Part shown: piece by piece, positions 34,715 to 46,946 of the stretch
Layout of the letters: every line of letters begins with the position of its first letter
Position numbering within the stretch: the stretch's first letter is position 1
DNA from: Pollenia angustigena
Lineage: Eukaryota > Arthropoda > Insecta > Diptera > Polleniidae
Assembly: GCA_930367215.1 (NCBI GenBank)
Contig: OV884056.1
Location: forward strand, 252,491,127 to 252,555,126
Direction of reading: 5' to 3'
DNA: 64,000 bases
Position numbers and translations under genes: made by a program
Notes under the pieces: model-generated
Told to the model about the DNA's origin: nothing
Databases searched by the model: none
Seen by the model: the letters and a program-made list of their open reading frames with translations, nothing else

Positions 34715-35950
34715 CTGTGTTCGAAATCGACACTTTTTTTAAGACAAGCCAAAAGCTGAATCCAATGGTGCATACCGTTTTTTTTTTGGTAAGCTTTTGT
34801 TTTCGAGATATACCGTTATTTCGAAAATGGAGGAGGTGGCACAAAATCTATTCGCGTAACTCAAAAATGGTTTAGTTTATTGAGATTACAAAAAAAACCG
34901 AAGCCTCTCAATAAAATTTCCTTTAAGAAAAATAAAACTTTTTTTTAATATGAGCAGCCGTTTTAGAAACATAATTTTTTTTTTTTTTTTGGTCTGCATT
35001 GAACATTTTGTTTTGGAGCCCCCTTAAGGAGATAGCGCGTAGGTATGTTAGAAAAAAATGATTTAGATGAAAAATAAAGTGGGGTTGGTCATACATTTGA
35101 CCCATCTAGGGGCATCCTAGGCGCTGCAGGGGCCAAATTTAAGAATTTCAACCATACACATAAGAAGGTTTTATAAAATTCTTAAATTTGGCCCCTGCCG
35201 CGCCTAGGATGCCCCTAGTTGGGACAAATGTATGACCAACGCACCCCACTTTATTTTTCATCTAAATCATTTATTTCTTACATACCTACGCGCTATCTCC
35301 ATTCCTTAAGGGGGCTCCCATACAAAATGTTCAAAGCAGACTAGAGATATATTAAAGAAAAAGTCCCATAAATGCCCAGGAGTTGCCCCTAGTGATATTA
35401 AATGTATGACTGACCCCATTTAGTTTTGTATCTTTAACATTTTCTCGAGACATACTTTCCCCTTATCTCCACTTCTTAGGCGGTCTCCCATACAAATATT
35501 GCGTTTTATGAAATTCTTAAATTAATTAAAATTTGTAGACTTTTGTGAATAAAATCAAAAGTTGTGAACAGATTTTAATTATTTATGGCTTGTTGGGTTA
35601 GCAGATTCGTTTTTTATATGTATCCAAAAAATTAGAAGCCTAGCTATATTTTCCAATTTTTTTTTTATGAATTTTTAAAAAACAAAAATTTCGAAATTTT
35701 GATAAAAAAATTATTTTTTTTCCAAATCTTATATTAAAGAAAATTTTATTGCGGAATTTCGGTTTTTTTTAGTTATTTCAATAAACTAAACCGGTTTTGA
35801 GTTACGCGAATACATGTTGTGTAACCTCCTCCATTTTCGAAATAACGGTATATCTCGAAAACAAGAGCTAACCTAAAAAAGCGGTGGGCAGCACTTCGTG
35901 AGTATCTTTACAATTAGAAAAACTTGTTTTTTTTTTGACGAAATCATGCC
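34715..35950. mobile_element. ~1.2-kb foldback, two nested pairs of arms
   Basis: Outer arms: 34790-34950 and 35725-35885, sharing GAGATATACCGTTATTTCGA and GTTTAGTTTATTGA in inverted orientation. Inner arms: 34993-35140 and 35178-35341, sharing CCCCCTTAAGGAGATAGCGC and CATACATTTG, around a loop of about 38 bp. The stretch 35341-35720 has no left-hand partner and repeats the inner arm in degraded form (GCCCCTAGTGATATTAAATG, GGCGGTCTCCCATACAAA). Not assigned to a superfamily. Confidence 0.85.
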
Positions 35951-37154
35951 TTTTTTTGTGTAATGTAAGAGTTTTGGGCCAATTTTTATTTTTGCTTAGT
36001 TTTCATTTCAATGTGACAAAAAAAAAAATCAATTCTGCCGAAATTGAAGTTTTGAAAATAATCTCCTAAGTTGTTTGTTAGTTTAATTTAAACAAACGTT
36101 TACTACAAAATATAATTAGGAGTTTTTTCAAGTTTTAAAACTGAAATGAGTGGTACACAAGGCCGTAGAATAAAATGAAAATAAACGTTCTACATCAAGT
36201 CGTTTTAATTTAGATATAAAAACATTTTCCAAACTCAACAATTCAATAGAAGGTTTTCTTTTTCCTCGTAATTGTAGCTGTTAATTAAGCGAGTTATAAT
36301 GGCCCAAAAAATTTGTAAGAAATACAAATTTTTTCACCCTACTGTGTCTTCCAAATGTTCATGTTTTTCTCCCAATGTGCTCAAAAATTCAATAATTAAA
36401 GGAAGAGAATTTAGAATTCTTTCGAAAAAGCTTCCTCGGCTGGGCCAACTGACATGAAAAAAAAGGAGTAAATCTTTCAATCGCGAGCCAATCAAACCTC
36501 GAAAATTTGTTTTTAAATATTGTACTGTTGGGTATCATAAGGTTGGGCTTGACCGACTTTACTTGCTTAATAATATGAAAGAATAAATGAAAATATTTTT
36601 TCAACATTTTATCCATCAGCCCTGTTCTGGAAATTAAATTCGAGTGATATTAAAATCAAATAAATTTTGAAAACGATTTCGAAAGTGCATAAAAATATTC
36701 CTTTTTTTATACTTCTACATTGGCCACCATTTCATTTTATTAGAATTACTTTAAAAATTAGAAAAACTTACGGTCATTTTAAAACAGATTTAACTCAAAT
36801 TCGCAATCGATTTTAAGCATCGTTTAAAAAACGGCAGTCAAAGTAGAACAACTGCAATTTCACCCACTTCTTCTTTTGTCACTGACCAAAAAAAAAAAAC
36901 TGTTGCTTTTACTTCTGAGTTATCAAATATAAACAGTCGTTGTCAAACCAACCGAAAAATCGAAAAGTTGTTCACAAATTTTCGGTTTTTATTCGACAGT
37001 TTTTGGTTTCTACTGCAGTTTTTTAAACCCTGATTTTAAGTTCACTCGATTTAGATTTTCAGTAGATGGCCGTTTTTAAGTAGTTATTAAAAAACTTTAC
37101 GAATTGAGACCAATGAAAATGCTGCATGATATTTATGAACACAATTTTTTTCTG
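35951..37154. other. Spacer; one end of the ATGATACCCTACACC family
   Basis: GGGTATCATAAGGTTGGGCT followed by TGACCGACTTTACTTGC (36529-36565) is the minus-strand 5' end of that family. Nothing else supported. Confidence 0.5.
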
Positions 37155-37567
37155 CACCCAGAGAAAAAACATGTTTAAGTATGGTCACTTCAAACAAACT
37201 ATTTTTAAAGAAAACTTTACCATATCATTGTCACCGGCAACCATATTATGATTGAATTAGTCCTCTATCAAGAAGCCAGAAACATATAATTGTTGTCTGG
37301 TTTAAAATAACTAAACGATGTTTTAAATTTATAACAGCATTGTTGGTTTATTTTGTTAATTTTGAACAAATTATTGTCATATTTAACTATAACATGTTTA
37401 GAAGCAAACATAATATGGTTGTGACTTCTTGATGAAGGATTTATTTAACAATAATATGGTTGTAGGAGACAATAATTTGGTTATATTAAACATAATATGT
37501 TTAAATTTTTCTTTAAATATAGGTTTGTTGGAGGTGACCATATTTAAACATGATTTTTCTATGCGTG
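37155..37567. mobile_element. 413-bp MITE, ends CACCCAGAGAAAAAACATG
   Basis: About 60-70 bp of TIR: left CACCCAGAGAAAAAACATGT then TTAAGTATGGTCACTTCAAA; right reversed CACGCATAGAAAAATCATGT then TTAAATATGGTCACCTCCAA. The interior has AATATGGTTGT motifs. No obvious duplication. Most complete member of the family also seen at 6572 and 15691. Confidence 0.8.
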
Positions 37568-38311
37568 TGGTCAAGCATCCCAAAACAAAGTTTCCAACCA
37601 AAAAGCATAAGAATACTTTGATGAATATTTTTGCCGTAATTAATTTACAAGTAATTGTCAACAAAAGTGCGCTATTACAATAATATAAGTCCATTCTTTA
37701 TGCCAACCATCCAATATAACATTTACATTAATTTCAATAGCACATAATTATTTATTTACTCATAGATATTTCCTGAAATTTAATTTCATATTTTAATTAT
37801 GCCTGTTATAAGTTTTAGGGAATTTATCTCATACATAAATCTAAATTTCATTTGTATTAAATTCATATCTGTAGTTTATGTTCTTTTCAGTTCACATTTC
37901 ATTAGAATCACTGTTTCTAACAACAGAACAACACAGCACACAACAATTTGTTAGACAACATATTGTTAGCATTTATTTGAAAGCATGTTTATTTGACTTG
38001 AGCATGTCCAAAAATAAATATGAGTATTTAAATATTTGTTTGGCTGTCTGAGTTATACTCGCAAAGTATGAATATTACTTAGAACTATATATTTTACTTA
38101 GTTTTTTATTGAATAAAACTAAACACAGAAATGTATGTAGAGAATGTCAAAAAAATGTGGAATTTATTACTGTGGTTTTCTCGGAAAACATATTTAAGGG
38201 TTATATGGATATATTTGCAGTTAACTTTTATTAAGAAGTTGCTCCAGAAAATAAGAACTATAGTTTTCTGTCGCAATTTAAAAACTGAGTTTTGGAGAAC
38301 AAATCGACAAA

Positions 38312-38345
<34 letters not shown>

Positions 38346-38437
38346 CCTTCCTACTGAAGGCAGATAATTTTTACAATACTGATATTTTGAGTACGAAAAA
38401 AATAAAATTTGATTTTAAGAAAAAAAAAAAAAAAAAA
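37568..38437. other. Spacer with long poly(A) tracts
   Basis: A-runs of about 33 (38310-38342) and about 19 (38421-38440). They could be retroposon tails, but no body is recognised. Confidence 0.45.
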
Positions 38438-39175
38438 AAAATTGATTTTAAATAAAAAATTTGTTATATTAATTTAAAAATTAATTAAACTTGCACCTGT
38501 AAACAAATTAATAGTATCAATTAAACGTTCACTTGATTAAACGTTTAATTCACGTGATTAAAGGTTTAATTAAAACGGATTTTTTGTTTTTGACTACAGC
38601 TTTAATTGGTGAATAATTTTGGAGAGTTTTTATGTGTGTGTTTTTTTGGTACGTTTTACGAAAGAAAAAACCCAGCGGTAAATATTGGCAGGCCTTTTTG
38701 AAGGCCTCTATACTCCTTTCTAAAAGATTCGCTTCGCATGATATCCTGCCTTCAAAAGTATGCCTTCTAGAAGGTATAAACTTCTTTTTAAAAGACCTTC
38801 TGAAATATTCAGTACACATTCGCTATTCCCTTCTTTGAGAAGGGAGAAAGGAAGGTGTTCAGTTTTATTTACTTTTTATTTTTAGAGACCTTCCTTACTC
38901 CCTTCTTTGGGAAGGGATCGAAGTTGTTTTTAAAGGAAGTGTGGAAGGCCTTGCGCCCAATGACAACCTGTGTAAAAAATAAATAAGTATGGAATGCGGC
39001 GAGAAGGGCTTCTGACTGCTTGTGACTGCTAAATAAGGCCTTCTGTGAGGCCTCTTTACTCATTCTAGTTACCGCTGGGAAATAAAAAATTGATTTCAAT
39101 TAAGAAATTTGTGATTTTAATTGAAAAATTAATTAAATTTGCACCAGTTAACAAATTAGTAGTATGATTTTAATG
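38438..39175. repeat. Direct repeat flanking a MITE
   Basis: 38438-38520 and 39087-39170 share AAAAATTAATTAAA, TTGCACC and AACAAATTARTAGTAT in the same order and orientation. The MITE at 38671-39079 and its flanks lie between. This is a local duplication or an array element opened by the MITE. Confidence 0.6.
38671..39079. mobile_element. 409-bp MITE, TIR CCCAGCGGTAA, rich in GAAGGCCTT
   Basis: CCCAGCGGTAA (38671-38681) is inverted at 39069-39079. Flanks AAAGAAAAAA and AAATAAAAAA match at 9 of 10. The interior holds many GAAGGCCTT / CCCTTCTTTGGGAAGGG palindromic motifs. Superfamily not fixed. Confidence 0.78.
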
Positions 39176-39429
39176 CATAATTCAATTGTTTAATTTTTAA
39201 TTAGCGGGAATTTTTTCTGTGGCCGGCCAAGCTTTAGACACAAATTTTTTTCCCAATACCGCCCATACAATATATGTATATCTTTTTAACGAAGAATGTT
39301 TAATATTAAAAAAAGCGAAATTTGTTTTTTTTTTTGTCTTAAAAACTTAAGTCTTAATTTAAGTTAAATGTTCTATTTATATAAAACTTGCCCGCCCAGA
39401 ATGAATTTTTGATTAACTATAAGGAAATA

Positions 39430-40500
39430 TAAATTCTGTGTGTTTTATTGCGTGTAGATCGATCAACATAAGTTTTCATTTTCATAGCTTTTAATGACGC
39501 TGATCTATCTATTCAAATTTCATCAATATTGGTTAGATATTTTCGGAGTGGCTGTAGTTCTTCGTTTGTCACATTTTGGGCGCTTTTGCATTTGATCTGC
39601 GAACGGTCGAGATGAGTGATAGACTGGAGGCAGAATGAAGGGTGAACAGCGTACTCGTGTTAAAATTGCTTTTTCCTTTTGGTTAGAGAAACACAAAGTA
39701 CCATCTTACAGGTTCTCATTCACCCAGGACATTGCATGTTTAGTTAATGTTTTAAGTCCAATTCTACCGGAAATTCAAAAAATACCAGTCAAAGAGTAAA
39801 AAGGTACCAAAAACATCCCCCATAGGGTCTTTTCACTCAGTATATTGCATGTTGAAGTTTATGTTTCTATTCCAGTATTAACGCTTATTACAAATAGTAC
39901 CAATGGTTGAACCAAAAAGCTAAAGAAAGAAATTTAATATTCCGTGTTTCCCTTCTTTGGAACTTTTTTCTCCCAATTGAAATATAAAAAATTTAAATAT
40001 TGTAGAGGAAGCCCATTTAATACATACAAGCCAAAGAATGGACAAAAATAACGTGCAAAAAAGGACTTACAATATATACGAATTTCACTCCTTTAACATT
40101 TGAATTTCTTAACAGTACCGAATTCGTATTTGTATATTTTAAATAAGTTTCGAACGTGATATAATGTTAATTTTTACGTTTATTGGTTTAAAAAATAGAC
40201 GTTGTCACCCCGTACTAAAATTTAGGTTTTACCTGTTTACTCCCTAAAAATGCCGAATTTCAAAAAAGTACCAGACAACAGTCGGCTTATTTTTTTATAA
40301 CAAACAACGATAAGTATTACATTTTTTCTGTCTCTTAGTTTTGGAGATATCAGGGAGGATAGAATAGGAGGTTTAGCGCTATCATGCGCACTTTAGTGGA
40401 ACTTTATATAGCCTTTCTCTGTAAGGAAGCTCCATTCTTCATTCTGTTTAAGAAATTTCTAAAATCGGACCCAATTCCACCCAAATCTTCTCGCTAGATA
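39430..40500 (-). mobile_element. Degraded Helitron-family copy, minus orientation
   Basis: The reverse complement of 40150-40360 aligns with 55999-56205: ATCTCCAAAACTAA, GTAATACTTATCGTTGTT, TGTCTGGTACTTTTT, TTTTAGGGAGTAAAC and AACCAATAAACGTA occur in the same order. The left portion (AAAGTACCATCTTACAGGTT, CATTCACCCAGGAC) recurs near 43115-43155. Ends not fixed. Confidence 0.6.
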
Positions 40501-40772
40501 TACTTTAAAAGGTGGCGGCCACACCCGCTTAAGAAAAATATATCACAATATTGAAGGCAGAATTAGTTTGTTTGTTCTGTTCAATTATGAATCAGCTGTT
40601 TTGCTTCTGTTAAATTTAAAGTCTGTATGTGTGGTTTGCTTTTCCTTTTTCGTTCTTTTCTGTTGCGGACAAACCTGTTGAAAAAAGAATTCAACGTAAA
40701 GTTACGGCCGAAGTTAATAAGTATGAGTTTGTGTATTGTAATTTTTTGTTCAAAGCTAGTTTTTTTAAAACA

Positions 40773-40863
40773 GGGGCCAAATTACGGCATTCGATATTGA
40801 TCGAAATTCCTATTTAAATTGTATTGTCATTTCGATCGATATCGAATGCCGTAATTTGGCCCC
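40773..40863. mobile_element. 91-bp near-perfect hairpin element
   Basis: Arms 40773-40808 and 40828-40863 (GGGGCCAAATTACGGCATTC and its complement at the ends) pair with a single mismatch over 36 bp around a 19-bp loop. It directly precedes the next MITE with one base between. Confidence 0.85.
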
Positions 40864-40864
40864 A

Positions 40865-41347
40865 CACAGAAAAAATTAAAAATTTTCTCTAATCACCAAT
40901 TTTATACCAAATTCATAGAATCAAGCAACCCATTTGTTGATTTTGCACCTATTACCAAAATGATTATATTGATTGCTAAAAATTGTAAAAATTTAATATT
41001 TTGAATATTTTTTTTTCCAACAAATGATATCTTTAATTTTAATTAAAAAAATTATCAAAAAACTTTGCCGTTTCAAACAATGTGTTGATTGATTTTGACA
41101 ATTTCCAAAAACAATTTCACAAATTTAAATTATTTTATTTTAAACGAAATAATTTTTTGTTATTTGATTATTATTTTAATAAAAAATTTATTCCAAAACA
41201 AGTTAAATGTTAATTAAATCAAAATTATATTTTTAATTTTCGTTCAACAAAAAAAAATAATTGATTCAATTATCACATTAATTAAGTTTAAATACTTTTT
41301 AAATAATTTTTTTGATTGATAAAAAACTACTAATAATTTTTTCTGTG
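40865..41347. mobile_element. 483-bp AT-rich MITE, TIR CACAGAAAAAATTA
   Basis: CACAGAAAAAATTA (40865-40878) is inverted as TAATTTTTTCTGTG (41334-41347). The interior is made of A/T runs with repeated TTAATTAAAT-like motifs. No convincing duplication beyond a possible CA. Confidence 0.65.
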
Positions 41348-41596
41348 CAGTACTTATTTTTGTCACCAAATATTATTTTTTTATTTTTAACAAAAAGTAA
41401 TTACACAATATTTCCTGCAGTCAAGAATGACACTGAACGGCAATAGAATGTTAAAACTGATAAGGTATTTATGCAATATAATTAATGTCACAACGTATGA
41501 TTAATATTTCATTAAGTTCGATTTCATTAGTATATAAACTCATGTCACTATTGCCTTTTTTGTATTAAAAAAAAAGAATAATCAAAAATTAAAAAA

Positions 41597-43850
41597 GTAA
41601 GAATGTATAGTCGTTCAAGCCCGACCATATGATACCCTACACCGCAGAATATATATATATATATATATATTTTTTTTTTTTTAATCTTCATACATATACT
41701 AAATTTGAACTAACAATAATTAATCAAATCTTATCCTAATACTTGGTTTTGTGTCCTGCCAGTGCCAGACAACAAATTTTGTCATCACGGTTTCTGTTCA
41801 CATATGTAGGTGTTTAGTGTCTCTTTTTCTTAAGCAAGTGTGGCTGCCATGATTTTAAATATTTCGAGCGAGTGGATTTGGGTGTTGTTGAAGCTTTTTT
41901 AAATATTTTACTGCATATTTTGTAATCATAGTTTTAACTAATGGCACATTGAGATCCTTATGAATGTTTGAGTTTTTTCCATACCAGGGAGCGGCTGTGA
42001 TTATTCATAAAAGTTTATTTTAACGCCTTTGAATTTTTTCGAGCACAGTATATAAAAATAATTTTGGCGAGTGTACTCATTTTGGGACCCATGTTCAATT
42101 ATGGAACCGCCTGCACAAAATTATGTTATGAGCTTAATATTCATGTAAAACTTCTTTGTGGCGAAAATTATTTATATATCTTCATCTATATGAGACAAAC
42201 CGATACCCGGTGTTTGCTACTACGCTGTTGTCTTATTTTTTAAACAATTCTTAGCTAATTTGTCCATAATAACAAAAATCTATCTGTGTTTTAATTGCTT
42301 CGCAGAGAAATAAATTGCCCCCTATCTACTCTAGTTGACTTTTTTTTTAAATGCAAAGCTTATGTGTTCATATAAAACTCGTGTTCGCCTAATGGTAAAA
42401 ATTCGACCATAAATTTTTATGTACATATGAAGAAAACATAGTAAGTTTATATGAATTTACATGTTTCGAGCAGTTGTTTTTTCTGTCTTAGTGGATCGAT
42501 TTGGCGATTGAGCAACCTCCGGTTCATATTTTATCTTCTACGTGAGTTAATGTAATTTTTTAAGTTCAATATAAAAAATATCAATTGAAAAACAAAAAAG
42601 TATCAAAAATTATCCTTTATAGACTGTCATCTACTCAGAACATTGAGTTTTCCATTTCTTACTTTCTATTCAAAATTATTACAAATATGTAAAGTATACT
42701 TTTTGATACTTTTTTGTTTTTCAATTGATATTTGAACTTAAAAAATTACATTAACTTACGTAGAAGATAAAATATGATATTTATTTAAATATGGTATTTT
42801 CTGATATTTTTTATATTGAACTCACAAAATTAAAGTAATTTAAGTGGAAGATAAAATATGAACCAGAGGTTGGTTTTTTGGCAAATCTATCCAAAACAAG
42901 TTAATTCATATATACTTAGATGTAGTATGTTTTTTTCATATGTATGCACATAAATATTAATGGTCGAATTTTGACAATCAGGCGAGATGTTGAACGAAAA
43001 AGTTCCAAAAAGCTCCCCTTACGTGTTATTATTCACCCAGTTTAACATATAATTTTATCTGTATATGTCGAATATAAACGAAAATTCAAAAAGTTCCAGA
43101 TAAAAAACAGAAAGTACCACCATTTTTCATCTTATAGGTTTTCATTCACTCAGGACCCTGCACCGATAGTATTATGTTTATAGTTTCAATTTTATAGAAA
43201 ATTTAAAATTATCACGTGCAGCACGGAAATGTAAAAGAAAGAAATTTAATTTCCCGTATTTCCCCTTTTAGATACTTTTTTCTTCCCATAGAGGTTCGGT
43301 TGACAAACAAAGGAGAGCGTTCTTTATTGTTCCGATTTATACATAAGATTTCGGAAAAATGTTGAATAATCGACCACCCTATTTTTTATTATTTGATAAT
43401 TGAAAAAGACAAACTTTTTATTATGTGTTCTGCATATGTGTTAGTATCAAATTTAAACGCTTATAACTCTGAAATGATTGAACAGATTTTAATAAAATAT
43501 ATATTGTGCACTTCGATGAGTAAATACCTTTGAAATACAGATGAGGAAAGTGTTCTTAACTGTTCTGCCTTAGCCGATTTATATATAGAAGATATATAAA
43601 TATATCAGTCTTTGTTTTTAATTTTATTAAAATTGGTTTGATAGTGGGCACAAAGACCCTATTCCGGAAAGCAGCTTGTATGGTGGCTATATGAAATTAT
43701 TGACCACGATTTTTAAAAGGATTGGTATATGTGGCAATTTGAACCTTTATATTTATTGCATCAACCTAAGCTTTACATGCACCAGCCAGCCGGATGGACA
43801 TCGCTAATCCGACTCAAAAAATGATTCTGAGTCGACCGGTGTGTCTAGGA
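41597..43850 (+). repeat. ATGATACCCTACACC array-type family, longer copy with internal insertions
   Basis: Starts GTAAGAATGTATAGTCGTTC then AAGCCCGACCATATGATACC. It includes GGGACCCATGTTCAATTATG and CAAAATTATGTTATGAGC as in the copy at 31335, and ends near 43850 after GGATGGACATCGCTAATCCG and ATGATTCTGAGTCGACCGGT. The block at about 42198-43330 is foreign to the family and consists of Helitron-related and palindromic sequence. Confidence 0.6.
42385..42992. repeat. ~600-bp imperfect palindrome of Helitron-family sequence
   Basis: Left arm 42385-42617 and right arm 42690-42992 share, in inverted order, AAAATTCGACCAT, CATATGAARAAAACATA, CCGGTTCATATTTTATCTTC, TTCAATATAAAAAATATC and AATTGAAAAACAAAAAAGTA. 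The left arm has GTCTTAGTGGATCGAT, a 16-bp match to 55933-55948 in the Helitron. This looks like two family pieces joined head to head. Confidence 0.75.
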
Positions 43851-44886
43851 CCAAGTTAGAGTGCTATATTCGGCTGTGCCGAATCTGTGATACCCTCCAC
43901 CGACAGTTCGAATGTTTTAGAAGTAATATCGTATGATGTCTATTTATTATTATTATCTTTATAAAAGCAGACATCAGCATTAAAATTGGTTTTAGGCGTA
44001 CCAAACTGTTTTCCGGTAGTAGGGTTTATATGGGGACTAGGGTAAATTATAGACCGATCTTCACGAAATTTCCCAGTGCCATTTCCAGTCCTATAAAAAT
44101 GTGACGTACTAAACTGTTTTCCAGAAGTAGGGTTTATATGGGGTCTGGGGTAAATTATGGACGGATCTTCACAAAATTTTACAGTGTGATTTCTAGTCGA
44201 ATAAAACGAATTTTTGCAGAATCTTATATCTTTCTGTGCATTGTTCCACTATTTATGTTAGTTTTTGTAACAAAATTATAAATTTTTTTTAGGTGGTGGT
44301 TCCACATTTTGATTCATAGCTCTGGTCCTACTAAGCGAATTTTGCTGGATTTTAATCAGAAACTGCTTAGGATAAGTACAATCAATTTGAAACCAAGTTT
44401 GTTTATTTCTTTTGAGTTTTTCGAAAGTGAGCGTGTTTTCAACAGACGGACAGACAGATGGACATGGCTAAATCGACTTAGAATTACTCAAGGACCCAGA
44501 ATATATTTTTTTTATTTATTTAATAGATATTTTTATCAATATTTACAAAGGTAAGTAATGCAATTTTTAGGTCTTATGTATCTATATTTGGCTTAACTAT
44601 AATAGTTGTGAGCCAGATTGGCATTTTAAAGCTGATTTAAATTAAATTTTAAATAAATTAATTTATAAGCAAATTTACTTTGGTTCTACCAAATTTTAAA
44701 ATGATTATATAAAAAAGAATAAATTGGACATTAAAAATTAATAATTAATTTTAAATTAATTTAATTAAATTCATTTAGGATAAGTTTTCTGTACTTTAAA
44801 CAAATTTCCACATATTTATATAAACTATAGTGATTATTATCGTTGCCGTTAAGTATATTTAAAACTTCGTTCATATCCAAAAATGT

Positions 44887-45460
44887 TTAACTAAAATATT
44901 TAAACCGGAACTCATTAAAAATAGGACAAACTCCTAGGAAGTGAAACGTATTTTCGGATTCATCCAGATTACAAAGGGTACATAGGCCAACAGAAGTACG
45001 TCTAAATGCTCTACTATTTAAATCAAGAAGACCTCCACATACTCTGATTAGTAGACTTGTAGCACGCGACGAAAATTTTGAAGTAAAAATAGGATTTGTG
45101 CTAAAAGTTAATTGCGGATACAAATCATGAAATTGTGAGCCTCTTGCATTAGATATAAGATCTTCTCTTTCCGTTGTTTTTAAAAGTTCAAGTATTGGTT
45201 TCCAGTATTCACACAGAGGCTTAGTAGCATTTTCAGGAACATATTGAATTTTTTCACATATGTTTACCCACTCCTCAGCCCAAAAGGTTTTCATTGAAAT
45301 AATTTTTTCAGCTAACATTCGAGGCAATCTATGCTCAGGCAGTTGTAGAACTCTATTAATGTAAGAAAAATGTAGCCTTAAGGTATCAATATACAGGGAG
45401 TTTAGACCAGTTTCTAAATAAAGCATGTAGTTTGGCGTATTTAATGGTAAAAGTAACATT
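44887..45460 (-). pseudogene. LINE ORF2 C-terminal domain with zinc-knuckle-like motif
   Basis: Past the foldback the LINE continues LLLPLNTPNYMLYLETGLNS, LRLHFSYINRVLQLPEHRLP and FWAEEWVNICEKIQYVPENA, to a C-terminal CTLCNLDESENTFHFLGVCP (C-x2-C-x9-H-x5-C). Such a knuckle closes many LINE ORF2 proteins. The extra residues at the start of the open frame (45461-45513) come from the foldback arm, not the LINE. Confidence 0.88.
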
Positions 45461-46946
45461 GAGTTAAAACACGTCAAACCATCACGAAAAAATGGCATTT
45501 TCGGCATCAGCACCTCCGATTTGAATGAAATTCAACACAAATGTTACATGTAATTGGACTTAAACAAAACATAAATTTCAGACCCCACATTCTTTCGGCA
45601 TCCGAAATATGACGTCATAAAAATGTGAAAAATGTTTAAAAAAACACAAAAGTCTCCTTACAAAAGGGGATAGAACTCTTGAACTACGCAAGATAATTTA
45701 TTTTTTTTGGTATCGTTTTAAAGGTGAAAGTGCACCCTTTAAAATGATATGCATATTGCGTTTTTCTAAGAAAAGGTCAAAGGTAAATTTTTGGGGTCTT
45801 GAGTTCAAAGGTCCATATCTAGAAAAGTATATTTTTTAAAATTCTTAAAAAAATATATGTTAAGTATTATACCCTCTTCAACATTTGCAAAAAATTTAAT
45901 GGTGGAGACTCGATTGGTGTCAGAGTTATATACCAGAACGTGATTCTAAGTATGTTTTGTGTTCAAAAATCCCTTGTTGTTGTTGTATTTTAATTATTTT
46001 TTTCAGTATATCTGGAGAACGGCAAGAGCCAAAGTTTCCAAATTTAGTACACAAATTTTAGTTATCAATACACACCATCCCACAAAATGTGGGCGGGACT
46101 GGAGAAGTGGGCGTGGTACCTCCCGTACAAAAAATATCAAAAATTTTTTGTATCTGAACCGATTTTTCCGAGTTTTTCAGAGAATATTTCCTACTAAAGA
46201 TTTCCGATCTTCTGATATATACGGCGTAACCATAGATCATATGACAGTCCAAAGATTCAGGTTTTTATACAATTTTTGATATTTCTTGTACGGGAGGTAC
46301 CACGCCCACTTCTCCAATCCCGACCACATTTGGTGGGATGGTGTGTATTGATAACTAAAATTTGTGTACAAAATTTGGAAACTTTGGCTCTTGCCGTTCT
46401 CCAGATATACTGAAAAAAATAATTAAAATACAACAACAACAAGGGATTTTTGAACACAAAACATACTTAGAATCACGTTCTGGTATATAACTCTAACACC
46501 AATCGAGTCTCCACCTTTAAATTTTCTGCAAATGTTGAAGAGGGTATAATACTTAACATATATTTTTATAAGAATTTTAAAAAATATACTTTTCTAGATA
46601 TGGAGCTTTGAACTCAAGACCCCAATAATTGAGCTTTGACCTTTTCTTAGAAAAACACAATATGCATATCATTTTAAAGGGTGGACTTTCACCTTTAAAA
46701 CGATACCAATAAAACTTAATTATCTTGCGTAGTTCAACAGTTCTATCCCCTTTTGTAAGGAGACTTTTGAGGTTTTTTCACATTTTTCTCATCTTTTATG
46801 ACGTCATATTTCGGAAGCCGAAAGAATCTGGGGTCTGAAAATTTATGTTTTGTTAAAGTCCAATAACATTCAACGTTTGTGTTGAATTTCATTCAAAGCG
46901 GAGGTGATGATGCCGAACGACTTAACGGTTTGACATGGATTCACTC
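45461..46946. mobile_element. Giant foldback transposon, 1,486 bp, arms ~690 bp, TSD CATT
   Basis: Ends GAGTTAAAACACGTCAAACC (45461-45480) and, reversed, GAGTGAATCCATGTCAAACC. CATT flanks both sides (45457-45460 and 46947-46950). Arms run to about 46160 and from about 46255 with a loop near 90 bp. Both arms encode the same peptide in opposite directions (FKNPLLLLYFNYFFQYIWRT from 45959 on plus and from 46457 on minus). Deleting the element with one CATT restores the LINE frame as FIKEM-LLLPLNT, which fixes the borders. No transposase. A 4-bp duplication does not match the 9-bp of Drosophila FB elements, so the superfamily is open. Confidence 0.93.

Noticed and set aside
37155..37567. Assignment of this MITE to hAT because of CAGAGA near its end
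   Set aside because: The homology between ends starts at CAC, before CAGAGA, and no 8-bp duplication is present.
37398..37694. 98-codon minus ORF
   Set aside because: Overlaps the MITE end and a plus-strand ORF of similar length; composition follows the AT-rich MITE.
38131..38367. 78-codon plus ORF
   Set aside because: Ends in a lysine run from a poly(A) tract; no protein similarity seen.
45959..46457. Two protein-coding ORFs with the same peptide on opposite strands
   Set aside because: They are simply the two arms of the foldback; identical peptides follow from the inverted repeat and do not show coding function.
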